Shown here piece by piece: positions 1-9,959 of a DNA stretch of 29,058 bases. Below the pieces are notes generated by a model. It had not been told where the DNA came from, did not search any database, and was given only the letters and a program-made list of their open reading frames with translations. Made by a program: the position numbers and the translations under genes. Each line of letters begins with the position of its first letter. The stretch's first letter is position 1. Source of the DNA: an uncultured Muribaculaceae bacterium (GTDB lineage Bacteria > Bacteroidota > Bacteroidia > Bacteroidales > Muribaculaceae). The stretch is from assembly GCA_910584525.1 (NCBI GenBank), contig CAJUAT010000006.1, positions 1 through 29,058 of the forward strand. Reading direction: 5' to 3'.

Positions 1-110
1 CGTTTTTTTATGCCCGTATCTCTGAAATTACATACTTGCGAAACTTAAATCAAAATAAATATAGACAGCCCAATAGAATGGCATGATTAATCGCCATTAT
101 GATGGTTTGG

Positions 111-145
111 AAAGGTCTGACGCTATGTCGGGCCTTTTCTTCGTT
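111..145 (+). terminator. Rho-independent terminator of an upstream gene
   Basis: An 11-base-pair stem (111-121 with 127-137, two G-U pairs) closes a 5-base loop and is followed by a T-rich tract. It lies just before the first gene, so it most likely ends a plus-strand transcript that begins outside the window. Bases 1-110 are AT-rich and I see no gene in them. Confidence 0.75.
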
Positions 146-171
146 AATACTATGAACCAATCTGCAAACCA

Positions 172-741
172 ATGATTACACTTGAGGAGTTCAACCGGAG
201 GATAAGCGGCGGCCAGCCGCTAGATACAGTGGGAGTATATAAGTTCATGGATGCCATGAGTGAGGAAGCCAGAAAGATCACTTTCCTGCTCAACAGTTCC
301 TACCATACCCAGGAGGAGATCAGAGACCTCCTCGGCGACCTTACGGGGACGGAGATTCCCGAGTCTGTCAAGGTGTTCCCGCCATTATACAGCGATTTCG
401 GCAAAGGGTTGCGGATAGGTCGTGGCGTGTTCATCAATGCCTGCTGCCATTTTCAAGACCATGGGGGCGTCACGATAGGCGACTGCTCGCAGATAGGCCA
501 TAATGTGGTATTCGCGACTCTCAACCACTATCTCGAGCCTGAAAAGCGCAAGTTCACGCACGCGGCACCCATCATCATAGGACGCAATGTATGGATCGGC
601 TCCAACGCCACCATCCTTCAGGGTGTCAGCATCGGCGACAATTCGGTAGTGGGCGCCGGTGCCGTGGTCACTAAGGATGTTCCCGCAAATACCGTGGTCG
701 GCGGCATCCCGGCCAAAATTATCAAGAAAATTCCGGAGTAA
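172..741 (+). CDS. Hexapeptide-repeat (LbH) acyltransferase, maltose/galactoside O-acetyltransferase type
   Basis: The 189-residue protein has the layout of the Maa/LacA/NodL acetyltransferases. A short helical N-terminal part (about residues 1-60) is followed by left-handed beta-helix hexapeptide repeats (about 75-185), visible as the I-G-x-x repeats around 'GVTIGDC', 'IIIGRNVWIGSNA' and 'VVGAGAVVTKDVP'. The His in 'ATLNHYLEP' (about residue 118) sits where the family has its catalytic histidine. Members move an acetyl group from acetyl-CoA to a sugar or similar small acceptor, usually as trimers in the cytoplasm. The acceptor cannot be read from sequence. It ends 33 bases from the 3' end of the convergent sprA gene. 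I see no clear promoter; the terminator at 111-145 is immediately upstream. Confidence 0.88.
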   Translation: MITLEEFNRRISGGQPLDTVGVYKFMDAMSEEARKITFLLNSSYHTQEEIRDLLGDLTGTEIPESVKVFPPLYSDFGKGLRIGRGVFINACCHFQDHGGVTIGDCSQIGHNVVFATLNHYLEPEKRKFTHAAPIIIGRNVWIGSNATILQGVSIGDNSVVGAGAVVTKDVPANTVVGGIPAKIIKKIPE

Positions 742-774
742 CCACTCTTCCCTCTCCTCTTGCAAAGAACCCTC

Positions 775-3700
775 TTATCGGGCCAGCGATACGTTGACCG
801 ACACTCCGTAATTGGAGTTGCTTGTAGGATAGGATGAGTTGGACACCAGCGGCGTATTTGTCTGGTGGTCGAAGAATGCCGAGAGGGTGATGCGCTTCGA
901 CAGCTGATAGCTGGCCATGAAGTTGATTGAGAATGTCTGCGTACCCTGCGTGGCCTGGGTGAAGGCTGTTTCTATACGGCGTATCAGCGACTGGTTGTTG
1001 CTCCACGCCACATCAAGGTTGAGTGTAAGGTCGTTGGACACCATGCCCTGACTGCTACCTATTTTGAGAATCTTGTTGAAGTTGGCGATCTTGTAACCGG
1101 CGCCTACAGAAATCTGACGGCTGGCGGTCTCCACCACCTGCCCTGCCGAAGTGTTGAGGTTCAACGTGCGGGCATCGCGGTATTCGGCATTTATCTGCAG
1201 GTCGTTCTGCAACGTCATCTTCACGCCGATAAGAGGTGCGAATTTCTCCGTCACGGCCACCGATGCTATATTGTAGGGCGACGAAGGTATTGGCATCTGT
1301 GTGGCCTCATCGAGGATGAAGCCCTGGTCGCCGTTGCCGTTACCTACCCAGTTCATGAAGCTGGAGTATGACCCTACCGAGTACGTGCACTGATATGCGT
1401 GAGTAAGTGTGAACGTCTTGAAGTACTTGCGCATGTTGCCCATGCTGAGGAAACCGTCATAGGTCACTCTCCAGTTGGGGCGCATAGCCTCCAGACCGGG
1501 GAACATCTTGAGTGTGATTCTGTCGGGATTCTGACCGCTGTATGCGGCGAGGAATGCCGGGATGAGCACATCGGAACTTGTACGGCTCACACCGCCATTC
1601 TTCGGGTCGTAAAGAGTTCCGGCCATAGGCGAGTTCTCCATGAATCCCGTGCCGGGATATGCGGTCCCCTTGTAGCTCTCCTCATAGCGTGAGGCTATGC
1701 GCGGTATATATTCAAGGAATTTGTTGAAGGCATCCGAGGCATAACCGTTTTCGGCCTTGTAAGTCTTCATGGCTGTTGCGAGCGCCCAATGGGTACGCAC
1801 GTACGAGCCCGTATACGATGTCGGGATGCCGGCATACATGAACTGCATCTGTTCCGTGCGCGAGTCGGTGAGATTCGATGTCAGCAGAATCTTCAGACCG
1901 CGTATAGGCTCGAGGTTGAGCTCGAAATTGAACTCCTGACTCTGGTTCCACAACGCCGGCGACACCTGCTCGGTATCCGTGATCAGCCAGCCGCGTTCCA
2001 AGGCCTTGTTGACATAGCTCTTGTCGTAGAAACCGAAAGCGAAGTCAAGACCGGGAGACATGGGGCCATATTTTGTGCTCTGTCCGAAAATATCGCCCAC
2101 ATTCGGCGAGAATAGCGGCAACGTCAGCGAATGGCTGCTGCGCCAGCGGAAACTTGCCGACCTTATCATCATCAGGAAGCGCAGACTATGCTCCGCCATC
2201 TCCGTGCCGAAGCTCTTCTTGTCGGCCTTCAGATCCTCGATCATCGTCAGCTTCACGCTCATCCGGCCCGTGTCGGTAATCACGATATTGTTGTTGTCCT
2301 TCACCTTGTAGTTAAGGCGGCGGCGCTGTCCGTTCACCTCGGCTATGAGCTTGAACTTCTTGGTGTTGAGGTTATGCTGCACGGTCACTGCCGAGTCGGC
2401 CAGCTGCACAGCACGCTCGAACCTCTTGGCCTTCTTCTCATCTTTCTTAGTGTTATTGCGCCCGGTGTTCCGGCTCGTGCTCGCTGCAAATCTCTTGTTG
2501 ATTTTCTGCAGGTACTTCGACTTGTTGTAGAGGGTCTCGAAGTTCATACGCGCGTCGGCATTCCAGTTGCTCTGGTTCTGGATGCTGTTGCCCAGATATA
2601 TATCGTCGACGGTAGTACCCTTGTCCCAGGTATAATTGGAAGTATACGACACCGAACCTGTAAGATAATCCAGGAAGCCTATCTTGTTGAAGGGGGCACG
2701 GTAAGTTGCAGTGAACGTCTGGTTATAATTCCAGGGCGTGCCGAGACCCCTGATGGATGAAAGCACGGTATCCTTCCAGTTCTGGTACTTGTCGGGGAAG
2801 AGGCGTTTGTTCACCGCGCCTATCGTTTCCTCGATACGTGCCGTGGTATTGGAGTTGAAGCTCAACTGCAGCGACTTGATAGGATTCCACGTAAGCGAAA
2901 GCTGGCGGTCCCATGTAAAATTCTTGCTTACCTGCACCGGCAGCTGGAAATCAACGTCCACCTCGCTGCGCGTCTGCTGCTCGTAATAGAACCTGTGCAT
3001 CGACGTGTAGAAGGTAAGGTTCTGGAAGAGCCAGTTTATTTCCCAGTCCTTGAAGAACTTGGCCGTCTTTCCCTTGCCCTTGATTTTGGCAAAGGGTTTC
3101 AGAGGCTTGAAATATGGTGAATAGCTGTACTGGAACGAGCCGCGGTAATCGCTCGTGTTCTCGTATTCGGTCACCGGGTCAAGATTCCGCTGACGGTTGA
3201 ACGAGAAGTTTAGCTGGAAGTTGGCCGGATCCCATGGCATCGGCTTCTTGCTCTGCACATTGAAGCGGAAATTGGATATTGAGAAGCTCTCGGCCGTCTT
3301 GCGGGTTATGGCGTAGCTCTTTATGGAATCCTTTTCATGTTTTGTCTGTGCGGCCTCAAGGGCATCCTTCAGAAGGATATCCTGGTCGAGGGGATTGTAC
3401 TTGGGAGTGACAGTCTCCTGGGAGCGTGAATAATATATGGGTGCCGACAGTTTTGCCTTTTCGGGGAGTAGTTTGCCCACATCACCCTGCACGGATACAT
3501 TGTATTGGTCGTAGGTGTCGAGACGCCTTGACGAGAGACCCTGGTCGACAGCGCCGAAGCCGTCGGTCTCACGGTGATATGTGAAGTTTACACTGGCAAT
3601 ATCCGACAGCGATAGCGATGCGTTGGCATTGACGGCCCAGCCTCCCTTCTCGTTGAAGTCGGTGACACGCATCTCATTGACCCATACCACACCATCCTTG

Positions 3701-6700
3701 ACAGAGCTGGACCTGTTGCGCACGCCTATGAGCATCACCCTCACATCGCTCAGACTCGGGTTACCGAGCACGGAGATTGTGTTGTGTGCATCCTCGGGAT
3801 CCTGCTCGCTGTACACTCTTGTATACCCTACCCCGGCCACGCCGGCGCTGCGGTCGCGGTTACGGTTGACCTTCACGGCAGTAAGGCTGCTCAATGCTAT
3901 GTCGAAACGGTTCGACAACGGCCATACCAGACTCCTGTCGCGGCTGTTGAAGTTGTTGTACTTCCCGTGGGGCGTCAGCTCCAGCGGTACCTCATACTCA
4001 TAATAGTTGTTCTTGACATCCGAGCCGAGACGAAGGAATATCGAGAGGTCGCCATTCTTGAGGTCGGTCTTGTTGTCGATGAGAGCTTCGGCATGTGTCC
4101 ACATCTGCAGGCGTTTGTAGATGCGGAGGTCCATCTGGGTGTTCTTGTATACACCACGGGCATCGCCGGGCTGTAGACCTGTGACACTCATCTGCAACGA
4201 CTGTTCGTTGAGCTGCGTGGCCTGTGCCGAACCTGCATCCTGATTGCGGTCCACTCCCGGCGGCAGCACGTAATTGACAGGCTCGCGGCTCGAGTTCTCC
4301 TCGATGTTCACCACCGTTGTGGAGAGTTCTCCCTCCGCGGGGGCGTCATTGCGCGAGTTGAGATTGAACTGATATGTGCGCCATTCTCCGCGTACCAGCT
4401 CAAGGGTGGCGAAACGCAGATGCGTCACTGCCTTGAAATTCGTCATGAACATGCGCGCGAAACGCACCGTAGAGAAGTCGCTGATGCCGCCCACTACCTT
4501 GTCAGGCTCCGACAAGGGTATCTTGAACTGATACCATATCGCCGGTTTCTTCCCCTCGGGAGTGTTGACCATCGTCTCCTGTCGGTCGGTGATATAGTTC
4601 TTGCCCACTTCCAGGTCTTCGGGACGTATCGACACCTTGTACTGGAAGTAGCGCTCATATTCGTTGAGGGTGTTGTCCTGGTTGATATCCTCCACATCGG
4701 GCACGGCGCGTGCCGACTGATACTGAGGATTTGTCGACTGTTCCGGACTCAGCGAGTTGCCTTCTACGCCATTGTAACGCTTGTAGCGGTCGAGAATGCC
4801 CGTCTTGTGTTCGTCGTACCAGTTTGAACGGTAGAAATGGTAGTTGTCGCCGGCAGGGTCGTTCATTGCCGAGAAGGGGTCTTCCTGCATCGCCGCCAAG
4901 GCAGTCGACGACAGTTTGTTGCGGAGCTTGTCGAGATATTCCTTGTAGGAAGGGAAGGAATACTCATCATCGTTGGGGAGTCCGTCGAGGCCGACATCCT
5001 GTATCAGACGCGCTTCCGGCGCATTCTCGAAAGCATACGTCAGGGAGTTCTGCCGCGACACGCGGCCCCAGTTGGTCTCGGTTATGAACTGTGTGTCGCC
5101 ATCCACCGGCAGCCCGTTCTCATAGCTCTTCATGCCATCCTTGAGGATATCCTCGCTGATCTCGCCGAAGTTGAAATAGAGGTCGCCTCCCTCTCGGTTG
5201 TCGTTATCCTCGTCGAGGAAGGGGTCGAGAAGCCAGAACTGTATGTATTCCACATTGGATGCGTCAAAGTTGGTGTTGTCCATCTTGCGCATCATGCCGC
5301 CCCATCTCTTCTCCGGATTCAGCAGACGTCCCTCCGAGTCGATATTGTCGGCGTCGAGATTATAGGGGCCACGTTCCGTGGGATAGTACGACATGTTGAG
5401 GGTCTGTATCCAGTTGGCCTCGCCGTACTGCAGCTCGCGGTTGGGGAAAAGCTCCGTGACGGTCACCTCTCTGACATAAGGATTCGACATCTGGTGAGGG
5501 TCGTTCTTCAGGTAACCGGGCAGAGTGTTGGAATTACGCTGTGTCCAAGTGCGGTCAATGTAATACCATGCGAGAAGCGCACGATTCTTGCCATAGTCCA
5601 CATTGTTGATGAGCGATGCTTCGGGGAAAAGGGCATCGGGCGACGGGTCGTAGGGAGTGGAGGCCAGGAACCACGAATAGGGGCTGCGAAGGTCTATGGC
5701 CGTCTGGGTGTCCTCGAAATCGTCGATATAGCTGGAGCCTGCTGTCGAACCTGACTTCTGGGCATGAGGTATGAGCTGCGCGAACTCTGCATTGACGTTG
5801 AACTGCGACGGCGCCGTCGACTTCACCGTAGGTATCTTGTTGAGCAGGTTCGTCAGCCACATGAACTGCTTGTTGTACGACAGGTTGAGTCCCCAGATGG
5901 TGTTGTTGATGAGCTCTTCGCCAAGGTTGACCTTCTGCGTTATCGACTTCTCGGAGAAGTGCATCAGCGTACCGCCTATGGTAAGGTCTTTGTTGAACCG
6001 ATATTGTGCATCAAGGCCGAGGAGTGTCTTTCGCTGCATCGAGAAGAGCGACTGGTTCTCGAGGGTGACGCTCACGTTGGTGCCCGAGTCGATGATGCTC
6101 TGGTTGGTAATTGTGACGATACCCATGGAATAGTCCACGGTATAATCGGCATTCTCGGTCAGTACCACACCACCTGCCATAACCACCACCGATCCGCGTG
6201 GCACGTTCATGGCGTTGAGGCGTATGGTGGCTCCTCCCGACGCCTGGTATTCTCCCTCGAGCGAGAACTTGTTCTTGTCGGCAAACTGCCGTGCCACTGT
6301 CAGCGTGGAGTCATAAAGCTCTTTATATACGTAATCCTTGGCAATCTCGGGATTTCCTATCTTGCTTTCGAGCCAGCTTCCGAAAGGCTCCGTCACGGGG
6401 AATATGATCTTGCCGGAACTAGACTGCACGGTATAACCTTCGATATAATCGAAGAATCCGTCGGGATTCGACTCCTGGTTTGAGTCGATACGGTCGAGGT
6501 TCATCACCTGCAGCAGCGGTTTGTTGGCTATCGGGGGCACCGGCAGGAAGTTGACCATCGCTCCCGTGGTGTCGCTGAGATATTTTATCTGGAGTTTGAA
6601 ATTCTTGCTCTGCAGCTGATAAGCGCCCAGCGAGTAGACGTTTTTCATCATCAGACGCCACATCGGGAGTCTCGGCGAGATGGTGGTGCTGCGCAACATC

Positions 6701-8247
6701 TTGAGGAAGAGGGCGTCGCTGGTGTTAGTGATGTCGCTGGAGAACTCGCCCACCTGATAAACCTTGCCGTTATAGGTATACTCATAAGCCACGGCAAGGA
6801 CTTCGTCGGAGTTCAATGCCGATTTCAGCGATATGTATCCCAACGCCGGATTCAGTGTATACTCGCTGGAGCTTAGCAGCCGCGCCGACTCCACTTTCTC
6901 GTAATCGCGGCCACCCGTGATGCCGAAAGCCTTCAGGGGCTCCAGCGCCTGCGTCACCGTATTGATGTTACGGGCTCCCGGATACTCGTTCTTGACCACG
7001 TCGAGCAGGTTGTTGCTGCGGTTCGACGGGTTGTTGAAACTCATGTCAGGATGCCAGTAGTCGCTGGCGAGACGCGTGTTCTCGCCAAGATCCATGAAGC
7101 CTACAAAGTTGCGGTTCTGCTGGTAGTTGGAGTTCTTGTTGGTAATCCATACCTCTATGCGCGTGATCTGTATGCCCGACGACACGTGCGGGAGCTTCGA
7201 ACAGAACTCGTTGTAATGGTCGTAGAAATATTGTGCGAGGAAGAAGTGGCGGTTGGCGTCGTAATCGTCAATCTTCATCGAGTATTTTGTTGACTGCACG
7301 CCGCCCTGGGTGGTTATCGACTTTGATTCCGAGTTCTGCTGCGACACGAGTCCGGTAAGGGTAAGCTTGCCGAACTGGAAAGTGCCCTTGATACCGAAGA
7401 GCGACGTACCGCCGCGTATCAGGCTCGAACCGGTGGTCATGCTTATGTTGCCCGCCTCCAGATTCTTGATGATTTCATCTTCCTTGCCCTGGTATGCCAG
7501 CTTCAGGTTCTTAGAGTCGAAGTCGAAGGTGGCATCCGTGTTGTAGGTCATGTTGAACTTCATCTTGTCGCCGACCGAGGCGTTGACGGTAGCCTGGATT
7601 TTCTGGTCGAAGTCGAAGTATGTCTTTCGCCTGTTGCGTTTTGTAAGGGCAGGATTGTCGGTCTTGTTGCTCTTTATGCCGAGGCTGAGCTGTATGGAGC
7701 CCTGTGTCTGCAGACGGATTCCACCCGGGCCGAACACCTTCTCCAGCGGCCCCAGCGAGAAGTTCATGTCAAAGATATTGAATGGCTCCTTGTCCTTCTT
7801 CTCATAGCTTTCCGAATTGCGCTGGTTGAAGTAGTCGTACATATCCTTGCGCATCATCAGATTGCCGTACTGTTCGGGTGTCATCATATAGGGCGTGACC
7901 ACATCCATGTCGCCGACGAGCGTGCGGAACACGTACATGCCCGACTCGGGGTCGAACACCACTTCGGTCTTTATGTTGTCGGGGTTGCGCAGGTCGGCGG
8001 GATATTCGGGATTGTCATAATCCTCGAACCCCCGCGGGACGGTTGGTTGCACACGTGCCGGCAGAAGGGCGCTGTCGGATGGTGTATATGTAGGAGTCTG
8101 TACATTCTGCTCGGGGGTGGAGGGCGGCGGAGCAAGCTCGCTCTTGTAATATTGAGGCAATGCTATAATGCCAAAGGGCAGCACCGTAATCAGCACTGCC
8201 ATCAGTATCGCTATTTGTATTCTGTTACTGCCGTTCGGCTTTTTCAA
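775..8247 (-). CDS. sprA: SprA/Sov-type outer-membrane translocon of the type IX secretion system
   Basis: At 2490 residues it has the giant size typical of SprA (Sov in Porphyromonas), the single-chain beta-barrel that forms the type IX secretion channel across the outer membrane. A basic N terminus and hydrophobic segment (about residues 9-30) look like a signal peptide. Family landmarks visible by eye are the early conserved block from 'GPGGIRLQTQG' to 'LIRGGTSLFGIKG' (about 175-290), 'SYIDDFEDTQ' (about 840), and 'VWVNEMRVTDFN' (about 1520). The rest has the alternating, aromatic-rich pattern of beta strands and ends in Arg. Its ATG overlaps the ruvA stop by 4 bases; to my knowledge ruvA-sprA adjacency is common in Bacteroidetes. 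The reading frame is intact. No other type IX genes are in the window, so the partners must lie elsewhere. Confidence 0.95.
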   Translation of the reverse strand: MKKPNGSNRIQIAILMAVLITVLPFGIIALPQYYKSELAPPPSTPEQNVQTPTYTPSDSALLPARVQPTVPRGFEDYDNPEYPADLRNPDNIKTEVVFDPESGMYVFRTLVGDMDVVTPYMMTPEQYGNLMMRKDMYDYFNQRNSESYEKKDKEPFNIFDMNFSLGPLEKVFGPGGIRLQTQGSIQLSLGIKSNKTDNPALTKRNRRKTYFDFDQKIQATVNASVGDKMKFNMTYNTDATFDFDSKNLKLAYQGKEDEIIKNLEAGNISMTTGSSLIRGGTSLFGIKGTFQFGKLTLTGLVSQQNSESKSITTQGGVQSTKYSMKIDDYDANRHFFLAQYFYDHYNEFCSKLPHVSSGIQITRIEVWITNKNSNYQQNRNFVGFMDLGENTRLASDYWHPDMSFNNPSNRSNNLLDVVKNEYPGARNINTVTQALEPLKAFGITGGRDYEKVESARLLSSSEYTLNPALGYISLKSALNSDEVLAVAYEYTYNGKVYQVGEFSSDITNTSDALFLKMLRSTTISPRLPMWRLMMKNVYSLGAYQLQSKNFKLQIKYLSDTTGAMVNFLPVPPIANKPLLQVMNLDRIDSNQESNPDGFFDYIEGYTVQSSSGKIIFPVTEPFGSWLESKIGNPEIAKDYVYKELYDSTLTVARQFADKNKFSLEGEYQASGGATIRLNAMNVPRGSVVVMAGGVVLTENADYTVDYSMGIVTITNQSIIDSGTNVSVTLENQSLFSMQRKTLLGLDAQYRFNKDLTIGGTLMHFSEKSITQKVNLGEELINNTIWGLNLSYNKQFMWLTNLLNKIPTVKSTAPSQFNVNAEFAQLIPHAQKSGSTAGSSYIDDFEDTQTAIDLRSPYSWFLASTPYDPSPDALFPEASLINNVDYGKNRALLAWYYIDRTWTQRNSNTLPGYLKNDPHQMSNPYVREVTVTELFPNRELQYGEANWIQTLNMSYYPTERGPYNLDADNIDSEGRLLNPEKRWGGMMRKMDNTNFDASNVEYIQFWLLDPFLDEDNDNREGGDLYFNFGEISEDILKDGMKSYENGLPVDGDTQFITETNWGRVSRQNSLTYAFENAPEARLIQDVGLDGLPNDDEYSFPSYKEYLDKLRNKLSSTALAAMQEDPFSAMNDPAGDNYHFYRSNWYDEHKTGILDRYKRYNGVEGNSLSPEQSTNPQYQSARAVPDVEDINQDNTLNEYERYFQYKVSIRPEDLEVGKNYITDRQETMVNTPEGKKPAIWYQFKIPLSEPDKVVGGISDFSTVRFARMFMTNFKAVTHLRFATLELVRGEWRTYQFNLNSRNDAPAEGELSTTVVNIEENSSREPVNYVLPPGVDRNQDAGSAQATQLNEQSLQMSVTGLQPGDARGVYKNTQMDLRIYKRLQMWTHAEALIDNKTDLKNGDLSIFLRLGSDVKNNYYEYEVPLELTPHGKYNNFNSRDRSLVWPLSNRFDIALSSLTAVKVNRNRDRSAGVAGVGYTRVYSEQDPEDAHNTISVLGNPSLSDVRVMLIGVRNRSSSVKDGVVWVNEMRVTDFNEKGGWAVNANASLSLSDIASVNFTYHRETDGFGAVDQGLSSRRLDTYDQYNVSVQGDVGKLLPEKAKLSAPIYYSRSQETVTPKYNPLDQDILLKDALEAAQTKHEKDSIKSYAITRKTAESFSISNFRFNVQSKKPMPWDPANFQLNFSFNRQRNLDPVTEYENTSDYRGSFQYSYSPYFKPLKPFAKIKGKGKTAKFFKDWEINWLFQNLTFYTSMHRFYYEQQTRSEVDVDFQLPVQVSKNFTWDRQLSLTWNPIKSLQLSFNSNTTARIEETIGAVNKRLFPDKYQNWKDTVLSSIRGLGTPWNYNQTFTATYRAPFNKIGFLDYLTGSVSYTSNYTWDKGTTVDDIYLGNSIQNQSNWNADARMNFETLYNKSKYLQKINKRFAASTSRNTGRNNTKKDEKKAKRFERAVQLADSAVTVQHNLNTKKFKLIAEVNGQRRRLNYKVKDNNNIVITDTGRMSVKLTMIEDLKADKKSFGTEMAEHSLRFLMMIRSASFRWRSSHSLTLPLFSPNVGDIFGQSTKYGPMSPGLDFAFGFYDKSYVNKALERGWLITDTEQVSPALWNQSQEFNFELNLEPIRGLKILLTSNLTDSRTEQMQFMYAGIPTSYTGSYVRTHWALATAMKTYKAENGYASDAFNKFLEYIPRIASRYEESYKGTAYPGTGFMENSPMAGTLYDPKNGGVSRTSSDVLIPAFLAAYSGQNPDRITLKMFPGLEAMRPNWRVTYDGFLSMGNMRKYFKTFTLTHAYQCTYSVGSYSSFMNWVGNGNGDQGFILDEATQMPIPSSPYNIASVAVTEKFAPLIGVKMTLQNDLQINAEYRDARTLNLNTSAGQVVETASRQISVGAGYKIANFNKILKIGSSQGMVSNDLTLNLDVAWSNNQSLIRRIETAFTQATQGTQTFSINFMASYQLSKRITLSAFFDHQTNTPLVSNSSYPTSNSNYGVSVNVSLAR

Positions 8248-8825
8248 AGCATTGTCAACGCCTGCTTTATCGCTGCCTCTGTGGTAATGGCCGGGGTGTT
8301 GCCGAAAATCTTCTTCATCACCTTCTGGCTCTGCTGGGAAGTGAAACCCAACATCACCAGCGCTGCTACCGCGTCCTCAAAGGTCTCTCCCCCAGGCGTA
8401 CTTGTTATTAACGATTCGGCTCCTCCCTTTATTTTATCCTTCAGGTCTACGATAATACGCTGGGCGGTCTTTGCTCCGATACCTTTGACCCCTTTGAGCA
8501 CATGGTCCTGACCGGCTGCGATAGTGGCCTCAAGCTGTCTGACAGTCAACGACGAGAGTATCAGCCGGGCCGTGTTGGGTCCCACTCCGCTCACGCTCGT
8601 AAGCAACTCGAAAAGCTCGCGTGTGCGCTTCTCCAGAAATCCGTAAAGGATATGGCTGTCCTCGCGTATCACCTCGTAAAGATAGAGCTTAACCTCCTCT
8701 TTTGCCGCCGCTATGTGGGGATAGTCTATAAGCGTGACATTCACGCCATAGCCCAATCCATGATTGTCGATTACCGCATATGTGGGCGTCACCTCCACAG
8801 GTCGCCCCGTTATATATTCAAGCAT
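8244..8825 (-). CDS. ruvA: Holliday junction branch-migration protein RuvA
   Basis: RuvA binds four-way DNA junctions as a tetramer and loads the RuvB motor for branch migration in recombinational repair. The 193-residue protein starts with the usual 'MLEYITG' OB-fold segment (about 1-63). Two helix-hairpin-helix motifs follow, 'VSGVGPNTA' and 'VKGIGAKTA' (about 70-125), then the C-terminal RuvB-binding domain (about 148-193). I chose the ATG at 8825 over an upstream one at 8873 because the extra 16 residues have no family counterpart and would overlap the GNAT gene further. With this start the overlap with the GNAT gene is 16 bases. The stop overlaps the sprA start (ATGA), which suggests translational coupling. 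Confidence 0.95.
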   Translation of the reverse strand: MLEYITGRPVEVTPTYAVIDNHGLGYGVNVTLIDYPHIAAAKEEVKLYLYEVIREDSHILYGFLEKRTRELFELLTSVSGVGPNTARLILSSLTVRQLEATIAAGQDHVLKGVKGIGAKTAQRIIVDLKDKIKGGAESLITSTPGGETFEDAVAALVMLGFTSQQSQKVMKKIFGNTPAITTEAAIKQALTML

Positions 8826-9343
8826 TTCTGATATAATGTTAAGTCGGAAGAGCCTTCCGGAAGGCATATCCATTGTTTGATTTCGCCGGCCTTTTCATAA
8901 CCGGCCTTGACAAAGAGCCGTCCGCTCCTGCTGTTGACAGCCGCCACTTTTGCCACTACAGTCCTGATGTTCAGGATGTTGCGCGCATATTTCTCCAGCT
9001 GCCGCAGCATCTCGGCCCCATATCCGCGACCCCTGTATTCGCTTCTGACGTATATCCCAACAAACGCAGTATGGTTTCGTGCAGATATATCGTAGAGGTC
9101 AGCCAGGCCTACCACCACCTCCGGCTCTTCGGCGTCATCGACGGCAAATCTGGCCACGAGACGCAACTGCCCAGTCCTGTATGGGTCGGCATCGTAATTA
9201 AGTGCATATTCCGTGATCATATGCATCGATATGGGGGCCATCATGCCGTTGACAATCCATTGAGTGTTGTCGTCCTCGATATCCCATATCACGGCGGCAT
9301 CCGAAGGCTCCACTGCCCGCAATTGCAATCTTTCCTTACTCAT
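8810..9343 (-). CDS. GNAT-family N-acetyltransferase (RimJ/RimL/SpeG-like)
   Basis: The 177-residue protein matches the GNAT fold. The acetyl-CoA-binding motif A is seen as 'VGIYV' followed by R-G-R-G-Y-G (about 95-109), and the later 'NSRSGRLFVKAGYEKAG' is typical of the RimL/SpeG side of the family (about 137-153). The N-terminal 'LRAVEPSDA' is also typical. The acceptor could be a protein N terminus, a polyamine or a small amine; the sequence does not decide. The gene sits inside the recR-ruvA operon, overlapping recR by 8 bases and ruvA by 16, so it is co-expressed with DNA repair genes. That does not show a repair role. Confidence 0.87.
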   Translation of the reverse strand: MSKERLQLRAVEPSDAAVIWDIEDDNTQWIVNGMMAPISMHMITEYALNYDADPYRTGQLRLVARFAVDDAEEPEVVVGLADLYDISARNHTAFVGIYVRSEYRGRGYGAEMLRQLEKYARNILNIRTVVAKVAAVNSRSGRLFVKAGYEKAGEIKQWICLPEGSSDLTLYQKCLNI

Positions 9344-9959
9344 GAAATGTATCTTTAAATGGCATACGGTTCATAATCGAACGCCCGAGGGTAAGCTCGT
9401 CGGTATATTCCAGTTCGTTGCCTATGCTCAGTCCGCGGGCCAGCATGGTCACCTCCACCGGCATTTCCGCAAGCCTACGGTAGATATAGAAGTTGGTGGT
9501 ATCCCCTTCCAGTGTAGGACTCAGCGCCAGTATCACCTCCTTGATTTCTCCTTTCCCGACTCTCTCCACAAGGCTTTCTATCTCTATGTCGGAAGGGGCT
9601 ATACCGTCGAGGGGTGATATCACTCCGCCGAGCACGTGGTACAGACCATGGTGTTCCCTTGTGGCTTCGATGGTGATCACATCCTTGACATTCTCCACAA
9701 CGCAAACGGTGCTTCTGTCGCGGCGCCGGTCGCTGCATATGCTGCATGTGCCCTCGTCGCTGATATTGTGGCATTCCGGACAGTAATGTATATGCCGCCG
9801 CATCTCTATGATGGAGCTGCCGAGCGCTTCCGACATCTCCGGCTCCTTGCGCAGGAGATAAAGCGCCAGACGCAACGCCGTCTTCTCCCCTATGCCCGGA
9901 AGTTTCGACAATTCCGCTACCGCTTTGTCGAGCAATGACGAATTATAACTTGTTATCAT
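9336..9959 (-). CDS. recR: Recombination mediator protein RecR
   Basis: RecR works with RecO (and RecF) to load RecA onto SSB-coated single-stranded DNA during gap repair. At 207 residues it has family length. In order it shows a helix-hairpin-helix 'LPGIGEKTALRLA' (about 20-32), a four-Cys zinc finger with Cys60, Cys63, Cys72 and Cys75, a Toprim domain starting at 'VCVVEN' (about 85), and the C-terminal 'TMLARGLSIGNELEYTD' segment. The start overlaps the yqgE stop by one base (TGATG), and the stop overlaps the GNAT start by 8 bases. This indicates coupled translation in one operon. Confidence 0.96.
   Translation of the reverse strand: MITSYNSSLLDKAVAELSKLPGIGEKTALRLALYLLRKEPEMSEALGSSIIEMRRHIHYCPECHNISDEGTCSICSDRRRDRSTVCVVENVKDVITIEATREHHGLYHVLGGVISPLDGIAPSDIEIESLVERVGKGEIKEVILALSPTLEGDTTNFYIYRRLAEMPVEVTMLARGLSIGNELEYTDELTLGRSIMNRMPFKDTFHE

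Noticed and set aside
4837..5754. Open frame of 305 codons on the plus strand inside sprA
   Set aside because: It is antisense to a clearly conserved sprA frame, has no family resemblance and reflects codon bias of the real gene. The same holds for the other antisense frames over sprA.
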